Of a DNA stretch of 64,000 nt, positions 62,305 to 64,000 are shown piece by piece (position 1 is the stretch's first letter; every line of letters starts with the position of its first letter). The stretch covers positions 5,498,501 through 5,562,500 of the forward strand of contig NZ_CP041360.1 in the NCBI RefSeq assembly GCF_006965485.1. The letters run 5' to 3'. This DNA is from Spirosoma sp. KCTC 42546. Lineage in GTDB: Bacteria; Bacteroidota; Bacteroidia; Cytophagales; Spirosomataceae. Below the pieces are notes generated by a model that worked only from the letters and a program-made list of their open reading frames with translations, was not told the origin of the DNA and ran no database searches. Made by a program: the position numbers and the translations under genes.

Positions 62305-63933
62305 TTACAGCGCCGAAATAATACGGGCGTATATATTGTTGGTTATGTTGCTATCATAGCCATTGCTCGCATCATTCGTCACATTAACATTGATGCTGGT
62401 TGTGCTGCCGGAGTTCGCGTTGGTTCGGGTAATGCTGAAGCCCAGATTTGCCATCCCTCCTGCCCCTATTAACTGACCAGCCTTCAATACCAGGGAGATT
62501 TGTCGATTATCAATGGTGCTCGTTACTGTCCAGTTGGCATTGCTTACCGTTACCGGATTACTTGTACCACCCGATACGTTGATACTCGTGATAGACGGCG
62601 CAAACGCGAGTGTATACCCTAGCGGAGCCGTGACGGTAATGGATACACTGGCTGGCGATGTAGGATGTCCGTTGACTTCAAAGAGGCTCACCACAAAATT
62701 GCCCACGCTGCCTGATGCCGAAAAGCTGGCCTGGGGTAGCACTAAAGAAGGCGTTAAATCGGGGGTTGTTGGCGTGTAAATGATTTTATAGAGCGCACTG
62801 GCATCCCGGCTCAGATAATAGAGGTTCCCATCCAGTCCCGTCGAAATAGCAAGGGAATTTCCGGGTAGGCTGGTGGCAAACGATGATCGGGTAGCGGGGT
62901 TTACCGACAGGTTTATGTTGTTTATCCAGGAGCCACACAGATCCTGAAAGAAATATTTACCAATAAAACTGGAAGGATAGTTCGTTGTCGTGGGATTGAA
63001 GAATGTTCCACCTGTAATTGCGCATCCATTTCCATCGCCCGTAGGCGTATGCGGATAGCTATACACTGGATTGGTAAAAGCGACATTATTGCTTGTTCCT
63101 TCGGCAGTTGGCCAGCCAAAATTCAACCCACCCGTTGTGGCATCATTGATTTCTTCCCACGTACTCTGCCCAACATCATTGACAAAAATCCGGCCGGTTC
63201 CGGGCTGAATGGCAAGTGTATAGGGGTTGCGTAATCCATAGGCCCATACGCGTTTACGCTGTTCCGTCCCACTCGGAAAGGGGTTATCGGCGGGCGCGCT
63301 TCCATCGGCGTTAATACGAAGTATCTTCCCTAAATGGGTATCCAGGTTTTGTGCATTAGGTCCGTTGGCGTTTTCACCAACACCCACGTAAAGCTTGCCA
63401 TCAGGCCCGAAAACCATAGCGCCACCATTGTGATTGGTTGCACTACTCAACGGGTCTAAATCCAGAATCACAACTTCGCTATTGGCTAACACAACATCGC
63501 CATTTGCCGTATACCGACTAATTCGGTTGTGGGCTGGCGTACCTGGCACCGTGTGGTACAGATAAATATAGTGGTTTGTTGAGAAGGCCGGATCTAATAC
63601 GACACCGATAAGGCCCCGTTCACCGTTGTCATCTACCGTCAGGTGTACAAACGGAGTAGGCAGTAAGGCCCCGTTTTTAATAACCCGCAAATCGCCACTT
63701 TGTAAGGTTACAAAGATGCGCCCGTCTGGAGCAAACACCATGGCTGTAGGACCGCTGAGACCATTGGTTACCTGCACCTGCGTAAAACTGGCCGGATACG
63801 TTTGAGCCTGTGCAGCTCCCATCGACATGAGCAAACTACCCAAAGCGAGGAGCAACAAATTGCCCGTGCCGACAGCAGATTTGGGCATAAAGTACTTTAC
63901 CGTATGTCCAATCAATTTGTAAAAAGTTGTCAT
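62305..63933 (-). CDS. PQQ-dependent sugar dehydrogenase-like secreted protein
   Basis: 542 residues. Signal peptide at about residues 22-44 (LLLLALGSLLMSMGAAQAQ); ATG 63888 would give a shorter leader. The beta-propeller of the glucose/sorbosone dehydrogenase family is clear: GERGLIGVVLDPAFSTNHYIYLYH, NHNGGAMVFGPDGKLYVGVGE, GKILRINADG, VWAYGLRNPYTLA, NDVGQSTWEEIND. It would oxidise sugars in the periplasm, using PQQ. The C-terminal 130 residues form an extra beta-rich domain without a sorting motif. It converges on the GH127 gene. Confidence 0.9.
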   Translation of the reverse strand: MTTFYKLIGHTVKYFMPKSAVGTGNLLLLALGSLLMSMGAAQAQTYPASFTQVQVTNGLSGPTAMVFAPDGRIFVTLQSGDLRVIKNGALLPTPFVHLTVDDNGERGLIGVVLDPAFSTNHYIYLYHTVPGTPAHNRISRYTANGDVVLANSEVVILDLDPLSSATNHNGGAMVFGPDGKLYVGVGENANGPNAQNLDTHLGKILRINADGSAPADNPFPSGTEQRKRVWAYGLRNPYTLAIQPGTGRIFVNDVGQSTWEEINDATTGGLNFGWPTAEGTSNNVAFTNPVYSYPHTPTGDGNGCAITGGTFFNPTTTNYPSSFIGKYFFQDLCGSWINNINLSVNPATRSSFATSLPGNSLAISTGLDGNLYYLSRDASALYKIIYTPTTPDLTPSLVLPQASFSASGSVGNFVVSLFEVNGHPTSPASVSITVTAPLGYTLAFAPSITSINVSGGTSNPVTVSNANWTVTSTIDNRQISLVLKAGQLIGAGGMANLGFSITRTNANSGSTTSINVNVTNDASNGYDSNITNNIYARIISAL

Positions 63934-64000
63934 AAAACGTTGGTATCAAGTAAATGAATCTTTAAAGTATATCGGTAAACTATACCTTTTCTCTAATGTT

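Overview
The window looks like a chromosomal segment of a Bacteroidota bacterium, most likely Cytophagales near Spirosoma. Three things point there. Several promoters fit the Bacteroidota form (TTTG or TTG, 20 nt, then TAnnTTTG). One protein carries a type IX secretion sorting tail. The gene stock is typical: a long TamB-like protein, GH43/GH5/GH127 enzymes, a short-chain threonine dehydrogenase with Kbl, and paired ArsR/SRPBCC genes. This placement comes from sequence impressions only; no search was run.

Layout. 1-8.8 kb is ordinary chromosome: a cut-off MOSC protein, tsaD, a TamB-like giant, and two secreted glycosidases. A tRNA-Asp gene (8986-9062) is the target of an integrated element of about 21.9 kb. 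A 14-bp core at the tRNA 3' end (9047-9060) recurs exactly at 30904-30917. Inside the element, in order, lie a tyrosine recombinase, a small unknown protein, an excisionase-like HTH protein, two coiled-coil proteins, a VapE-like helicase, a cluster of CACTACA heptamers that looks like a replication origin, a TOPRIM primase, structural or unknown proteins (one acidic, one proline-rich with a membrane tail), a membrane patatin-like lipase, and a defence operon. That operon is hsdM-hsdS-ATPase-HNH-hsdR, with a Septu-like (PtuA/PtuB-like) pair sitting between hsdS and hsdR, followed by another HNH protein. The int/xis/VapE/primase plan resembles phage satellites, but no capsid or packaging gene was seen inside the att sites.

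31-44.3 kb is a second accessory zone outside attR. It holds an ISL3-type IS, then two giant CHAT protease-STAND NTPase-TPR proteins separated by a small partner, all on the minus strand, then an IS982-family element that touches the end of a terminase-small-subunit-like gene, a gene-poor stretch, and a protein with a C-terminal TIR/deoxyribosyltransferase-like domain. The two giant proteins share 990 bp of exact identity covering the protease active site and the P-loop, while sequence on both sides has diverged. This is a sign of recent gene conversion. All three proteins of the cluster carry a G-[DN]-[VI]-H-I-G-D motif, a possible shared docking element. This is the best candidate for an undescribed system in the window.

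44.5-64 kb returns to chromosome. It holds a lipoprotein, a DoxX-like protein, a TRIC-like channel, an Lrp regulator divergent from tdh-kbl (threonine to glycine), an SDR, an AraC regulator, two paralogous ArsR-SRPBCC operons with matching promoter/operator geometry, a thioredoxin-reductase-like flavoprotein, a T9SS cargo protein, a GH127 enzyme and a PQQ sugar dehydrogenase. Palindromic G/C-rich repeats of about 120-200 bp are scattered here. One copy is split by an ISAs1-family element with a 10-bp target duplication.
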